DNA of 64,000 bases from Varanus komodoensis (taxonomy: Eukaryota; Chordata; Lepidosauria; Squamata; Varanidae). The translations under genes and the position numbers were made by a program. Of the stretch, positions 1-11,600 are shown piece by piece. The notes under the pieces are model-generated. The model had not been told where the DNA came from and searched no databases. It saw only the letters and a program-made list of their open reading frames with translations. How positions within the stretch are numbered: position 1 is the first letter of the stretch; each line of letters opens with the position of its first letter. The stretch lies in the NCBI RefSeq assembly GCF_004798865.1, contig NW_025336480.1:14488980-14552979 (forward strand). The letters are read 5' to 3'.

Positions 1-1802
1 TCTAGGCATCAAGGACAATCCCCGTTGGAAGTTTCATTACCCCTGCAGTGTTGAACCTCAGGCTGATCAGCCAAAGCCAGCCTACCTGGGTCCTCAAACT
101 GGCTCTCTGGGGTTCCCCAGACAGCTTACCCCAATTCCCTCTGACAATTTACAGGCTTTTACATGTTTTCTTCCCTTATTCTGAAAGGTTCAATTCTTTT
201 TCCTAAGGCTAATTTCCTGATAGTAAAAACCTTAAGCTAAAACTTGCCGGTATTTTGGTTGTACTCCTTTCTGCAAGCCTACAGCTGGAATCTTCAAAAT
301 AGACTTTGGACCACAGGCTGACAGAGGTTATATGCCCCTCCACCGCCCTAATGTAATAATGATTGGCATGGTCAAACCAATGTAAGTAACCCTTAAATCC
401 CACTGACTTCAAATGGAAGCTAGGCTGGTTGTCAAATCAATGCCCAGTAAGTTTTCAAAGAAGCAAAAATGTAGTTTCAGCTGTTCAGCTTCAATAAGCA
501 AAAGGACAAAGCAGGTAACACATTCATGGCTTCATTGTCAGTTTGCTTGCAACACATCAATCATGCTGCAAATGGGTATTTAACTCAGGGATTATTATTA
601 TTATTTCATTATTATTTAATTAATGGAAACCAAATGTTTGGCAGAATCTTTTTAACAATCATGATCCAACATCTAAAGCACAAAAGCCACATGCTGGGAC
701 ATTCTAATAAAGCAATCCAAGCAGGCATCTGGCACAGATCAATTACCGTCAATTTGAGCTTCCCTGCAGCCTGTTATAAAACAATTAGGAAAGGTTTCAA
801 ATGTATCTAGAATTAAAGATTTACACTATTCAAATTCTCTGGCATTAGCTGAAATGGTAGTTTCAAGCACAGCCTGTCCCAAGTGGGAAAGACCTTCACC
901 TATACAACTTTGTTTGCAGAAAATGTTCCAGTATAGCTTTCCTAATGGACCTGATGGGATCACTGAACTGCCACACCTATATATCTACTTGTTTCTTCGC
1001 AGTCTTTACTCATAGATGGGAAGTCACAACTACTAAATAACAAATCGCTGCTCATCCTACTTTGGTGTCACTTGGAGGAGCTGTTCAACCACTCACTGTG
1101 TAGAAATGTAGGCAAATCCCTGGCTCTTGCCAGCTGGGCCTAAATTTGTTTAAAGAGAGGAGGCCTTTGGATTGGAAATGGCAATGAAGAGTGATGGCGT
1201 TCTTGTTCAGCTGCTTCCCTTCTCCATTCAGAAACCAAAATGGAGCAACATAGCACTAGAAGTCAAGGCCACACAAATAATTGCCCTAACCTGCTATGAT
1301 CACAACCCAGGACTCCATATGATAATTTTGTTTCATCACAGAGCGGCCAGATATGTCTCCTTGTAATACTATAGGTCTGTCAACACATTTCTCTTTCAGG
1401 GTCTTGTTTTGAGTAAGAGAACTGGCCATGGAGCTTTAGCAAACGGTTCCTGCTATGTAGGCAGCTCTGTCCAACAGGCAAGCAGCCCTTGGCCTCTCTC
1501 CATGCAGCCTGGGGAGCCATGCCCATTGCTCCTGCTGCCCAGCTGGTCAGTCATCAGCTGGGCAGGCAGGGCAAAGAACACCCTATCACAGTGCTACTGA
1601 CAGCATGGGGCAGCAGCATGCTGTTCCCAAGGACTTTGGGCTTACTGGGGTGGGGAGAGGTTAAATCCTCCCCAAGTCTGCCAGTGACCCCATCTTCATT
1701 GAAAGTGTATGTGAGAGACAGGGAGGAAAAAGGGGTTGTGTGGCTCAACGTGAAAGACAGTGGAGGGAACAGTGTGTGCATGTGTCTCTCTGTTTGCATG
1801 CC

Positions 1803-1832
<30 letters not shown>
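1803..1832. repeat. (TG)n(AG)n microsatellite
   Basis: Nine TG units run directly into six AG units, followed by a few more GA-rich bases. Confidence 0.9.
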
Positions 1833-1833
<1 letters not shown>

Positions 1834-2073
1834 ACAGAGAGACTGTATATCTCTGCAAGACAGTTTGGCAGGATGTGCACCTGTGATGAGAAAGGATGTG
1901 GCAGTGAAGAATGGGTGTCTACGACAGTGAATGAAGTAAGAGGGACCCATCCAGTGGCATTTCCCATAGCCATTGACTGCTACAGGTACTCCTCAAGGCA
2001 AACATACTGCCCCATTTGCCTTACATGCATGGTTCTTTGGACCACGGACTAAAGCCTGTATTTGACTTGTGTG

Positions 2074-2310
2074 TGTTGTCGTTATGTGCCATCAAATCAT
2101 CTCCAACAGAAGGCGACTCTACGAATGAAACCCCTCCAAAACATCCTGCTCATGATAGCCCTGCTTTGTTCTTCTAATTTCAAGGAAGTGGTTTCCTTTC
2201 CTTTATGGATGCAATTCTTTTCATATTTGATCTTCCTTTTCTTTTTCTGCCTTGGACTTTCCCTAGCATGACTGCCTTCTCTAAGAAATCCTGCCTTCTC
2301 ATGATGGATT
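2074..2310 (-). mobile_element. BovB/RTE-type LINE 3' end, truncated
   Basis: The plus strand carries the diverged reverse complement of the tail of an RTE-clade reverse transcriptase ORF: gttatgtgccatcaaatcat, then gaatgaaacccctccaaaac, ending near ttctcatgatg. In related copies the minus strand encodes MRR-DSLEK-like residues. Strongly diverged and 5'-truncated. Confidence 0.55.
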
Positions 2311-2374
2311 TGTATTTAGGATTTGCAGGATTCTAACAGTGAGCAAATCTTGCCCTCAGCTGTTCCTAGTAGGT

Positions 2375-2470
2375 TTCTGACAGGCATCTGGATAGCCACT
2401 GTGAAAAATAGGATCTTGAACTAGATAGGCCTTGGGTATGATCCAAAAAAGCTCTTCTTCTATTCTAATA
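2375..2470 (+). repeat. Dispersed SINE-like repeat fragment
   Basis: The text gatagccactgtgaaaaata, then ggatcttgaactagatagg and gatccaaaaaagctcttctt, is the 3' part of a repeat found again at 26585-26770 (plus) and 33245-33480 and 35325-35710 (minus). Family name not assigned. Confidence 0.5.
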
Positions 2471-2532
2471 ACTTAGTTGAGCAATTCATTTTGTCAGAAA
2501 AGAGCACAACCACATTCTATCATGAAAGTTAC

Positions 2533-2610
2533 CTTGAGAGCTTCCAAGATTCTACCATCATAGTCAATTACTACAGTATCACCCTGTTCTCCTTTGAGGC
2601 CTGGAGGACC
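2533..2610 (-). CDS. COL23A1: COL23A1 exon, 78 bp, end of a collagenous block and start of a noncollagenous one
   Basis: Twenty-six codons: GPPGLKGEQG followed by DTVVIDYDGRILEALK. The second part leaves the Gly-X-Y pattern and is the conserved noncollagenous stretch that in collagens XIII, XXIII and XXV separates two triple-helical blocks. VVIDYDGRI is specific to collagen XXIII as I recall (XIII has MVDYNGNI and XXV has EIIDYNGNL). Acceptor cttcag, donor gtaact. It is the last exon inside the window; the next (GPPGPQ...) is not found in 1-2532. Confidence 0.93.
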
Positions 2611-5600
2611 CTGAAGAGAAAAGAAAAATCATTAATATTATGGTAAAATGGATAATTTTCTGCTATTCATGTTCTATGAAAAATAGTATTTTTAGTGTTC
2701 AAATACTTCCAGATAGTCTAGAGCAGGGCAGTCTACTTTTTGTACCTAGAGGGCCACATGAGGACTTCGACACAGAACCTGGGGGCCACACAATGAATTG
2801 CATTTCCATGTTGTAAATTAAAGTGTTCACAGTGTATTTACTTAATTTAATATGCACAGTTGATTTATTTAAACACTAAGTGAGGGAGAAAACTGATATG
2901 AGGTCTCAGAGTTGATTTTAGGACGAACTGAATGGGAAAAAAAGCTCTGAAGAATGGAAATATCTCTGCAGAGATCACAGGCAGCTCCTTCTCCAACCAC
3001 AGCCCAAGCACAATGACCGCTCCTCTGTGGTGGCCCATCCCTTTCTTCCCTGTTTCTCCCACCAGAACCCCTCCCATGTGTCCCCCTGTCCCCTCCTTCC
3101 TTCTTGGAATTAGCGTGCTGAGCCGCTTGTACTTAAGCCAACAAACTCTCCCCGACATGCCCTGCCTGCTCCTGCTGATGAGCTCAAAGGCCGAGTGTCT
3201 TGGTGCTTGTCAGCTGGAGCAGTATGGAGCACGCTGGGGCAAGCTCTTGCCAGGCTGCCAGCCCAACCCGCTCTCTTCTTCAGCCTCAGGAAGAGAGTGG
3301 GATGGGATGGCAGCTCATGCCAGTGCCATTGCTGGGATCTGCACTGGGGAGTAGGGGGGCTCTAAGTGGCAAGCAGGTAACATAACAAGGCCTTGGGGAC
3401 TGCATGTGGCCTGTAGACTATGTGTTGGATCACCCTAGCTAGAGAATTAGTATCTGCTGAAGGGAAATGTCATATCACATACATTATTACAGTCCAAAGA
3501 AGGCACAATGGGCAGGGGAAGCCTAACCCTGTGCCTTTTCAGTGGTGGCACTACAATTGTGTTTTGATGTGCTAGGAAAAGCTTTTTGTTTCAAGTTTTT
3601 CAAAGAATGCAGTGCAATCCTGCACCTGTCTACCTGCAATCCTGTACCTGTTAATCTCACAGAGTTCAATGGTGCTTCCTCTCAGCAAAGCAGCTATATT
3701 GTGGCTGTATTGCAGTTTCTACGCATGTTAACTCAGTAATATATCTTAGTGACTTGGTGATTACACCTAGGTAAGTGTATAGAGTAGGGGTGAAAAACCA
3801 CAGGCCCAGACTCCAAATCTGGCCTTCTAAGGGTCCCCAGATGGCCCCATCAAATACCTCATCACTTTTCTTTCTCTGCTTTTGTGTAATTGTTTCCCCA
3901 CCCCACCTTCCAAGGTCAAAATGTCTTTCCTAAATCCTGATTATTGACAGTAAGAGCAGAAACCTGAACCAGTCAGTTGAACACTGTCTCCTTTGCCTTT
4001 GGCCCCACTCAGCACCAGAATGTAGCTCCCAAGAGCTTCTCTGCAGCGGAATACGGCCATATTCTCTGCAGTGGAATATGGCCTGTAAAGGGAAAAACAA
4101 CACTGGATGCAAACCTCAGTGTGTGATCATTTGAAAGCACTTCAGCATGAAAAGCGGCACTCAGTCATACAAAATGGAACTTGCCTTTGGGGAATTTTGA
4201 AAGGCTATAAAACAGCCATATTAGCAGCATCCATTCCCAATTATGCGCTGTCACAGAAATACCAAAGCTCACTATTGCCATGAAATAATTTTCTACTCCA
4301 GAATATATTTATTACAACTTGCAGTTGAACTGGGTGCTGCAGATGAGGCTGAAAGTAGTTAACTTTTTCTATAGTAAATTTATTTTTGATAAACATCATG
4401 GTGTATATTTCAGCTCCTTTGCAAAGAATGCAAACATTGGTAAATGTGATTAAGCTTCAACTGTCTATTTTGGGGAGTTAAAGAAAGGTTGTAAATTTCA
4501 TACCCTTGGCCCAATGTGTCCATCTGCTCCTCTCTCACCAGGTTCACCCTAAAAATAAACAGTGCTTGTTATTCTAAAGTATTAATTTAGTAACTAGACA
4601 CATCAATACTTAATTTGTCTTGAGAATCAAGGCATAGAAGCAGTAACAACATTAAAAGGCTTTTAAAATAATCTATCTACAAAATAAATCAGCCACTCAG
4701 ATACAAGACACCAAAACTTCCTGCAGGCATTGGAAAGCCTCATCATGTAACATTATACACAGCACACGGCCGCAAAGCCAAGCAACTTCTAATCAATTAT
4801 GAAATTAACTTGGCAAAAGTAAAAAGACGGGGTGACAGCGGGATACCCCAGTGTTACAAATTAAGTTTGTTGCCACATTTTTGAAAGGAGAGTAACTTGG
4901 GTCATTTTGAAGCACTATTTTCTTCCATTTTCAAGCATGAAGAGATCCATAATCTTTTATACAACATTGTTAAGTTTGATGCAGACTTCATGAAACAGAG
5001 TATCTAAAAAGGTATAACAAACTGTTTGAATTGATCTTGTCTACACAAAGCAGATGTTCCCTTTTTTGCTGTAATCTTCTTGCTTCTAGTTCTACAATGT
5101 CACATCTTAGAAATGAAATTGGGTGGATAATAAGGAACACAGCCACAGTGCATTCTTCCTTGTCTTTTTTGTCACTACAAATGAGCTGACATTAATTCTA
5201 GTCAATATGTCACTAGTTCAAGCCATCACCCTCTCACCTCACTTGTTCCTCCTCTTCCAGCAGGGGAAAATTAACAAAACATCTTTCAGCTGTCACTTGA
5301 AATGGAAGAACAGAACCAGCAATATGCCACTGGTCCAGTATAGTTGTGAAACTGGGCTAATGATGTGACTGAGGGATGCTTGGTTTAATTCTTTTCTTCT
5401 CTCTCTCTCTTTTGTATTATGTCTTCATTCATTCTTAGGACACTGAGAAGTAGAGAACAGAAGAAGGCTGATTCTTTGGCCCTGAATCAGTCATCAGGGC
5501 CAAACTACTCTTGACATTTCATGTATCTGTGTCTGCTGTGTATGTTTTTGAAAATAAAAATTGCATCAGCTAATAGGAGGCAGAAAAGGCTGGTATGGAA

Positions 5601-8600
5601 AGGGAGAGAATTCAACCCTTTCTTCCACAGCTGTGGTGCTGAGGAAAAGCCTGTTTTCTGAAGCTGTTGTTTGCTTTTGGGGAAAACTCGCAAGATTTAT
5701 GATGCCTCTAATATCACATCTACACTGGCTCTCAGTGTTTCTTACTTAAACATCCACTGATCATGGGATTTAGGAGCCAATGAGAAAGTGGTAGGTTATC
5801 AGCTCATCTATCACATTTACCTTGAGTCTGACATTCAGTGGAACATCTGCAGATAATCAAAGGAAGCTCCTTACTTGTATGGAAGTGATACTGAAATTGT
5901 TCCCATTTTCAGTTTTCCTTGGGGGTTGTTAAATAAGGTTGATAATGCCAGGCAAAGATTAACAAAAGCTTTCATTTCATCCTCCAGGCATAGCTCTGAA
6001 GACACTGTATTTCCAAGCTATGCTTTTATAGTTAGAAAATCTTATATTATAAGCAAGTATAATAAAGTTGTTAAAGTCTTTTATTATTTATAAGCAAGTT
6101 GTTAAAGTCTTTTATTCAGATTTTCACATTTGAATCTATGGTGTGCCTCCTTGTATCAGATCAAGATAAACATGCCACCTTTAAAACAGCTTTATTTGGA
6201 CATTTGATATAAATTTGCCTGGTCATTACCATTATTTGTATTGGGTATATTCTTATATACGTATAATGTATTGATCTGGCTGTAAAATATCTTTTGCTCT
6301 GCATATCAATTCAATGATTATGTGTTTATTTCTATCTTATTTATCTTTTATAATGCAGAATTATTATCATATATTAATACCATATCATAAGCTATGGTAT
6401 TAATCAATATGTTTTCAAACTGAACTTGAAAATGCAAGGTCAGAATAGGCAAAGGAAAGAAATGTTCTGCATTCCTGCCAATGCTCAAAGTCCCATGCTC
6501 TGACCTCTAGCTAGGGAGGTTGAATGTGTACCACTAGGAGCAAGAGATGAAAAAGTGCTGCAACACATTTGCAATTTCTGGTAGCCATTTGCCAACTTCA
6601 GCCAAAGCCCATTCCATTTCCATGTTTGGAATTCCTAGCCCATACAGTGGAATTCCCAGCCCATACAGCTCTGAACATCACACTAGCTGCTCTGCACAAA
6701 AGCATCACATAGACAACAAAGGATGAGCTGCCTCAGAAATTCAATATGAAACTGCATTTCATATGAACTATGGCCTCACTACTGCCTGGTCACCATGCAA
6801 AGCTCCTGTCTTGCCCTCTACCTGTTGCGTTTGTTCAAAAAGCAAACACACATCTTGAATCTCACAGAACAGGGTCTAAGAGACAGAGTACTAGCAGAAA
6901 AATGGTAGGGATGGAACGGGTTAACCATTCTTGCTTGCCAATGAGTTATCTGTTCTAAAATGGCCTCTCTAAATTTTTCTGTAAAAAAAGTAACCACTTC
7001 ATTTTTCAGATGTAAAGGCACTGTATAAACCAGAGACATGTTGTTCTTGAAAGGTAAAGAACCCTGCAGGTTGATGGGCTGCCAAGGAAAAATATTCAAA
7101 TATTTGCATGAATTTTCCGAAATGATTTGCATGGAGTACTGGGACTCCTGTCCTCAGTGTCCTTTCCCATAGACTCCTAAGCTTCTGCCATTTAGCCAAT
7201 CTGGACCTTTGCCTCCCACTTGTCCCTATTTTATTGTTCCTGAATGAGATTCAATGGAAAACTTACTTTCTAAGCAGCAAAAAAGTTAGTCTTACTGTTC
7301 TTTCTCATACACTGCTTACCTTTTGCCCTGGTAGGCCATCAATGCCTTTTTCCCCCATTGGGCCAATGCTTCCTGGTTCTCCCTGCAGTGTTCAAAAAAG
7401 TTGTGATGCACAACTCTCAGTTTCTAAGCCTGGCATGTACTAATCTTCTTATTCTGTCCTGTGTGCTGCTTACCTTTGGCCCTGGCAGGCCATCTAAGCC
7501 TTTTTCTCCCACTGGGCCAATGCTTCCTGGTTCTCCCTGCAGTGTTTGGAAGAAGTGCAATGGAGAACTCTCAGTTTCCAAGCAGGGCATGTGCTAATCC
7601 TATGATCCACACACAAGCACTGCTTACCTTTGGCCCTGGCAGGCCATCTAAGCCTTTTTCTCCCACTGGGCCAATGCTTCCTTGTTTGCCCTGTAGTATT
7701 GGAAACAGGTGCAATGGAAAACTCTCAGTTTCCCTGTAGGGCTTGCACTAGACAATTTTCCCCTATCATATCTAAAACATTTTCATACTCTCTCTGTTCA
7801 GGTGGTGTAAAACATATACAGATCATCACCTGAACTTCATGAAATGCAGGTGCATGTAAAATGTTAATGAGTCATTACATACTTATTAAAATGTATAGAA
7901 TAATGTCTTATCCTGCATCTAACAACTTTACAGTAATGATGAGGTACACTTCTGTACAAGTTGCATTCCAACACCAGAAAGCCACCACTGGAAAACATTC
8001 TCCTTCAAGATCACATAGCACAGTCAAGAAAGCAATAGTAAAGGTAAAGATTCCCCCACACATGCTTGCTAGTCACACCGAGTCTGCGGCCGGTGCTCAT
8101 CTCCGTTTGTAAGCCAAAGAGCCAGCATTGTCCAAAGATGCTTCCATGATCATGTGGAGGCATGACTAAAAGTGAAGTGCATGGAACGCTGTTACCTTTC
8201 CTGCCAAAGTGGTACCTATTTATGTACTCGCATTTACATACTTTTGAATTGCTTGGTAGGCAAGAGCTGGGACAAAGCAGTGGAAAACTACCCCCTTGTG
8301 TGGATTTGAACTGCCAACCTTCTGATCAGCAGCCCAGTGGCTCAGTGGTTAATCTGCTGCACCACCTGCGTCCCAAGTGAAGCAATACTTTAGTATAAAT
8401 TTTTAAGACACATGCATCTATTTTTTTCTATCCTTTCCTGTACGCAGCTTACCTTTGGCCCTGGTAGCCCATCTATGCCTTTTTCTCCCACTGGGCCAAC
8501 ACTTCCTGTTTCTCCCTGCAACATTTCAAAGAGGCACAATGGAGAACTCTGTTTCCAGGCAGGGCATGTACTAATCTTTGGATCCATTCACACACACTGC

Positions 8601-11600
8601 TTACTTCTGGCCCTGAAAGCCCATCGATGTCTCTCTCCCCTACTAAGCCACTGTTTCCTTGATTTTCCTGTGGTGGTTGAAAGAGGCGCAAGGGAAAGTG
8701 CTCCCTCACCAGGACATTACGTGGTCTTAGTATGCTATTCAGTAAGATGCTTACCTTTGGCCCCGATGGCCCTGGAAGTCCATCAATGCCTTTTTCTCCT
8801 ATGGGTCCGGTACTTCCCTTTTCACCCTGTAGTTTATGTAAAAATGAAACAAACTCAGCATGAAATTGTAACATAGAAGCTGTGGTTTAACTAATGTTCT
8901 TAATTAAGCATACTTAGCTCATTTTAAGGAAGAAACCTAAATTTCTGCTACTGTGTGGATTCCTTTCATTTCAAAATTCAAATACTGCACTTAAAATAGA
9001 ATACAAAATCTAAATGACTTTCAAGCATGAACAAATTATTTGTTAGCTAGTCAATCCATTTGCTCGTTACAGGAGCAGTGAAATGTTTAAGGGTAGAATC
9101 CAAAAACATATATGTGGGAATTTTTTCCTCTTTCCTCCCCACTGGAGAGGCCCCATAGAAATCTGTTTCACAGGGTCTCCTATCCTGTTTGTAGGGGAAG
9201 AAGAAATACTTCCTTCCTGTTCCAGTAAAAAAGCTTAACTGGACCCAAACATCTTAAATTCTCGATTCATGGTAATATATGCTGAATTTTTCTGAAAATG
9301 TTGCAGACAATCTTGCTATATGGCTTTCGGAGTGCACTTCTACTGGTTTAATACTCTGTTGTCAGAAGGCCTCCTGAGGTTGGAGCCTTCCATCTGTGCA
9401 AAGATCTGCCAATAGGAACCAGGAACTTCAGAGGTGAAAAGCATTTATAGCTCTATTGGCTCCAGTAAGTGGGCAGAGATGGCAAAGGACATGCTTGAAA
9501 ATCCAGCAGATCCATGTCTCTTTCCTTTGCTCCCTGCCCAACATCACACTCCCTTTCCTCCCTCCCCAACCCGCTTCCAAAGTCCCAAAACTATCTGCAG
9601 TGGTTGCCTGTTCAGATCCCCACCCCTACCCCAAGAAAGAGCCCTGTCTAAAGCATCATGGAAGTGGAATCCACACAGTAGCAGAATTCCTGAAGCACCC
9701 TCCTTCCTAATGACAACAGAAGTGCTCTGACAACCACAAGTGCGTTCAGGACCAGAATTTAACACGATTAACCTGTTTACTGCAAGTTTCCTAAGGAGCA
9801 TTTGAATTTTAATGTTCCTTTCTCTCTCTCAGAGAAAGAAACAAGCTGTATTGTTCTACTCCATTTAATAACAATATTAGCAAAGACAGATACAAAAGGA
9901 ATTTTTTCTTTATATTGTTGGTTATTGTTTTTAATCTGGGTAACTGTTTTATTTCAATAACTAATTGATTTAATTATATTTTTCACTTTTTCTGTTTTGG
10001 ATGTTTTATTTGTATGCATTTCAATGCTGTAAACTACGTTGAGTTCCAATCATTGGGAATAGTCAGAATATAATAGTAATCACAATCACAATTATAATAA
10101 TTTTCAGACACAGAAATGAAGTTTACCTTTGGCCCTTGAACCCCTGGCTCCCCTGGGATTCCAGCATCACCCTGATGAAACAGAACACACATAGGTGACA
10201 CTGAAATACAAAAAGTGCATTATGTTTGCCAAGTTCAGTGTGGGTAGAGACTAAGCTTAACCATAAAAATAACTCTCAAATAGCCTGAATTCAGAATTTG
10301 CGGCTATATTCTACCAAGTTGCTAGAGGAAAAAGAAATTTCATTTGCAAGTTCAGAATGGCCTTGTATGCAGTGTTTTTAAGTCAAGAAGATACAGCTCA
10401 CTGTCTGTTCAAATCACTGAAATCTAATTCTTACATATGTTTAAGAAATCTTGTTGCCAATATTATATGTAGTTCTGAGCAGTATGTAGTAATTATCCAG
10501 GGTCTTCCACCTTGGCCATATCTGCCTTATGGCCCTTAGAAGCTCTATACTCTGGATCTTCAACCTGCCAACACTATCCAAAATAAACATACATCTCCTC
10601 CTGTTCCAGCAATTCTGCTGCCTTGGTGAAATAATGCAGAAAGATTTTCCTCTACTTGAGTAAAGACAGGTGGAAGAAGAGCTTTCTGTATGAATACATC
10701 AGGGCCACAAGAGGTTGGAGTCAGATATGGGTAAGACACTTTTATTCAGCCATGTGGACAGTGTAATATTCACAACTCCCGTGTTCTGGTTGGTTGCAGG
10801 TGATAGTGTCCAAATGGGCAAATAAATATAAATATGTTAAATTCTTTTGTTTAGTTATAAAACACCAAGTATTACTGTGCGCCCATTATGAGCCACACAT
10901 GCTTTAAAAATAGAAATTTACAAACTGAGCAGAATAGACAAGCAAGTAGTTTAACAAGTGGTTAAGCAATTATGAATATTTGCTACTCATAAAACAAAGC
11001 AGAATGAAAAGAGAACTGTCAGAGCAGGATGGAGCATGCAATTATACAAATCATGACCCATATTCCTCTACATTACTGCCATGACTGGTTATTCATTTCA
11101 ACCAATGGCCATTGCAACATTCCAAGGTATAGAGAATACATTTGAGATATATATATTTCCAAAACCTTGACTGCAGATTTGAATATATACTTCATAATTT
11201 ATAGTAAAACATAAATAGTCCTCAAACTGAATATAACATGCATTCTTTAATATTTTTGCTATTTTGCATAACTAGTATGCAATGATTTATTAATCCAATC
11301 TCTGAAGGATGGCATATTCACAAATTTCCAATTCGTAATAACCATAATTGCTGTTGACATCAATATGTTTTCTATCAATCAATGATTTTAATTATTAAGA
11401 TTACTGACAGTAATTGACAGTAATTTAGTATCACTGCCTCTAGTCTTCATTGTTGCAGTCTGTTGTATATTTTACATACCTGGTGGCATCCACCCAGTTT
11501 ACTTTAATTTTCCTGACATGCTCACCAAGCATCTGCTAAATTAATTCGTTCCTTCAGTCTGTTCATTAACTGCACATAACTTTACTCCAAGAAGTAGTTC

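Larger units (their letters stand above)
1..2532. other. COL23A1 intron (3' part) with old repeats
   Basis: No collagenous exon found. It holds a (TG)n(AG)n microsatellite at 1803-1832, a BovB/RTE-type LINE tail at 2074-2310 and a fragment of a dispersed SINE-like repeat at about 2375-2470. The first 1.8 kb shows nothing I can assign. Confidence 0.6.
7163..8826 (-). repeat. COL23A1: Tandem array of ~152-bp exon-plus-intron units in COL23A1
   Basis: Donor-side exon boundaries fall at 7320, 7474, 7628, 8453, 8605 and 8755, so the steps are 154, 154, 825, 152 and 150 bp. The 825 step is a 152-like unit enlarged by inserted DNA including a SINE. The intron part is duplicated too: caatggagaactc, cagtttcc and gggcatgt recur between copies. 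The unit is therefore one exon plus its intron, amplified in place. Confidence 0.9.

Noticed and set aside
7321-7833. Plus-strand open frames over the exon array rich in GRPSKPFSPTGPMLPGSP-like repeats
   Set aside because: They are the antisense shadow of the minus-strand Gly-X-Y exons; the repeating Pro-rich text is what the reverse complement of Gly-X-Y codons gives.
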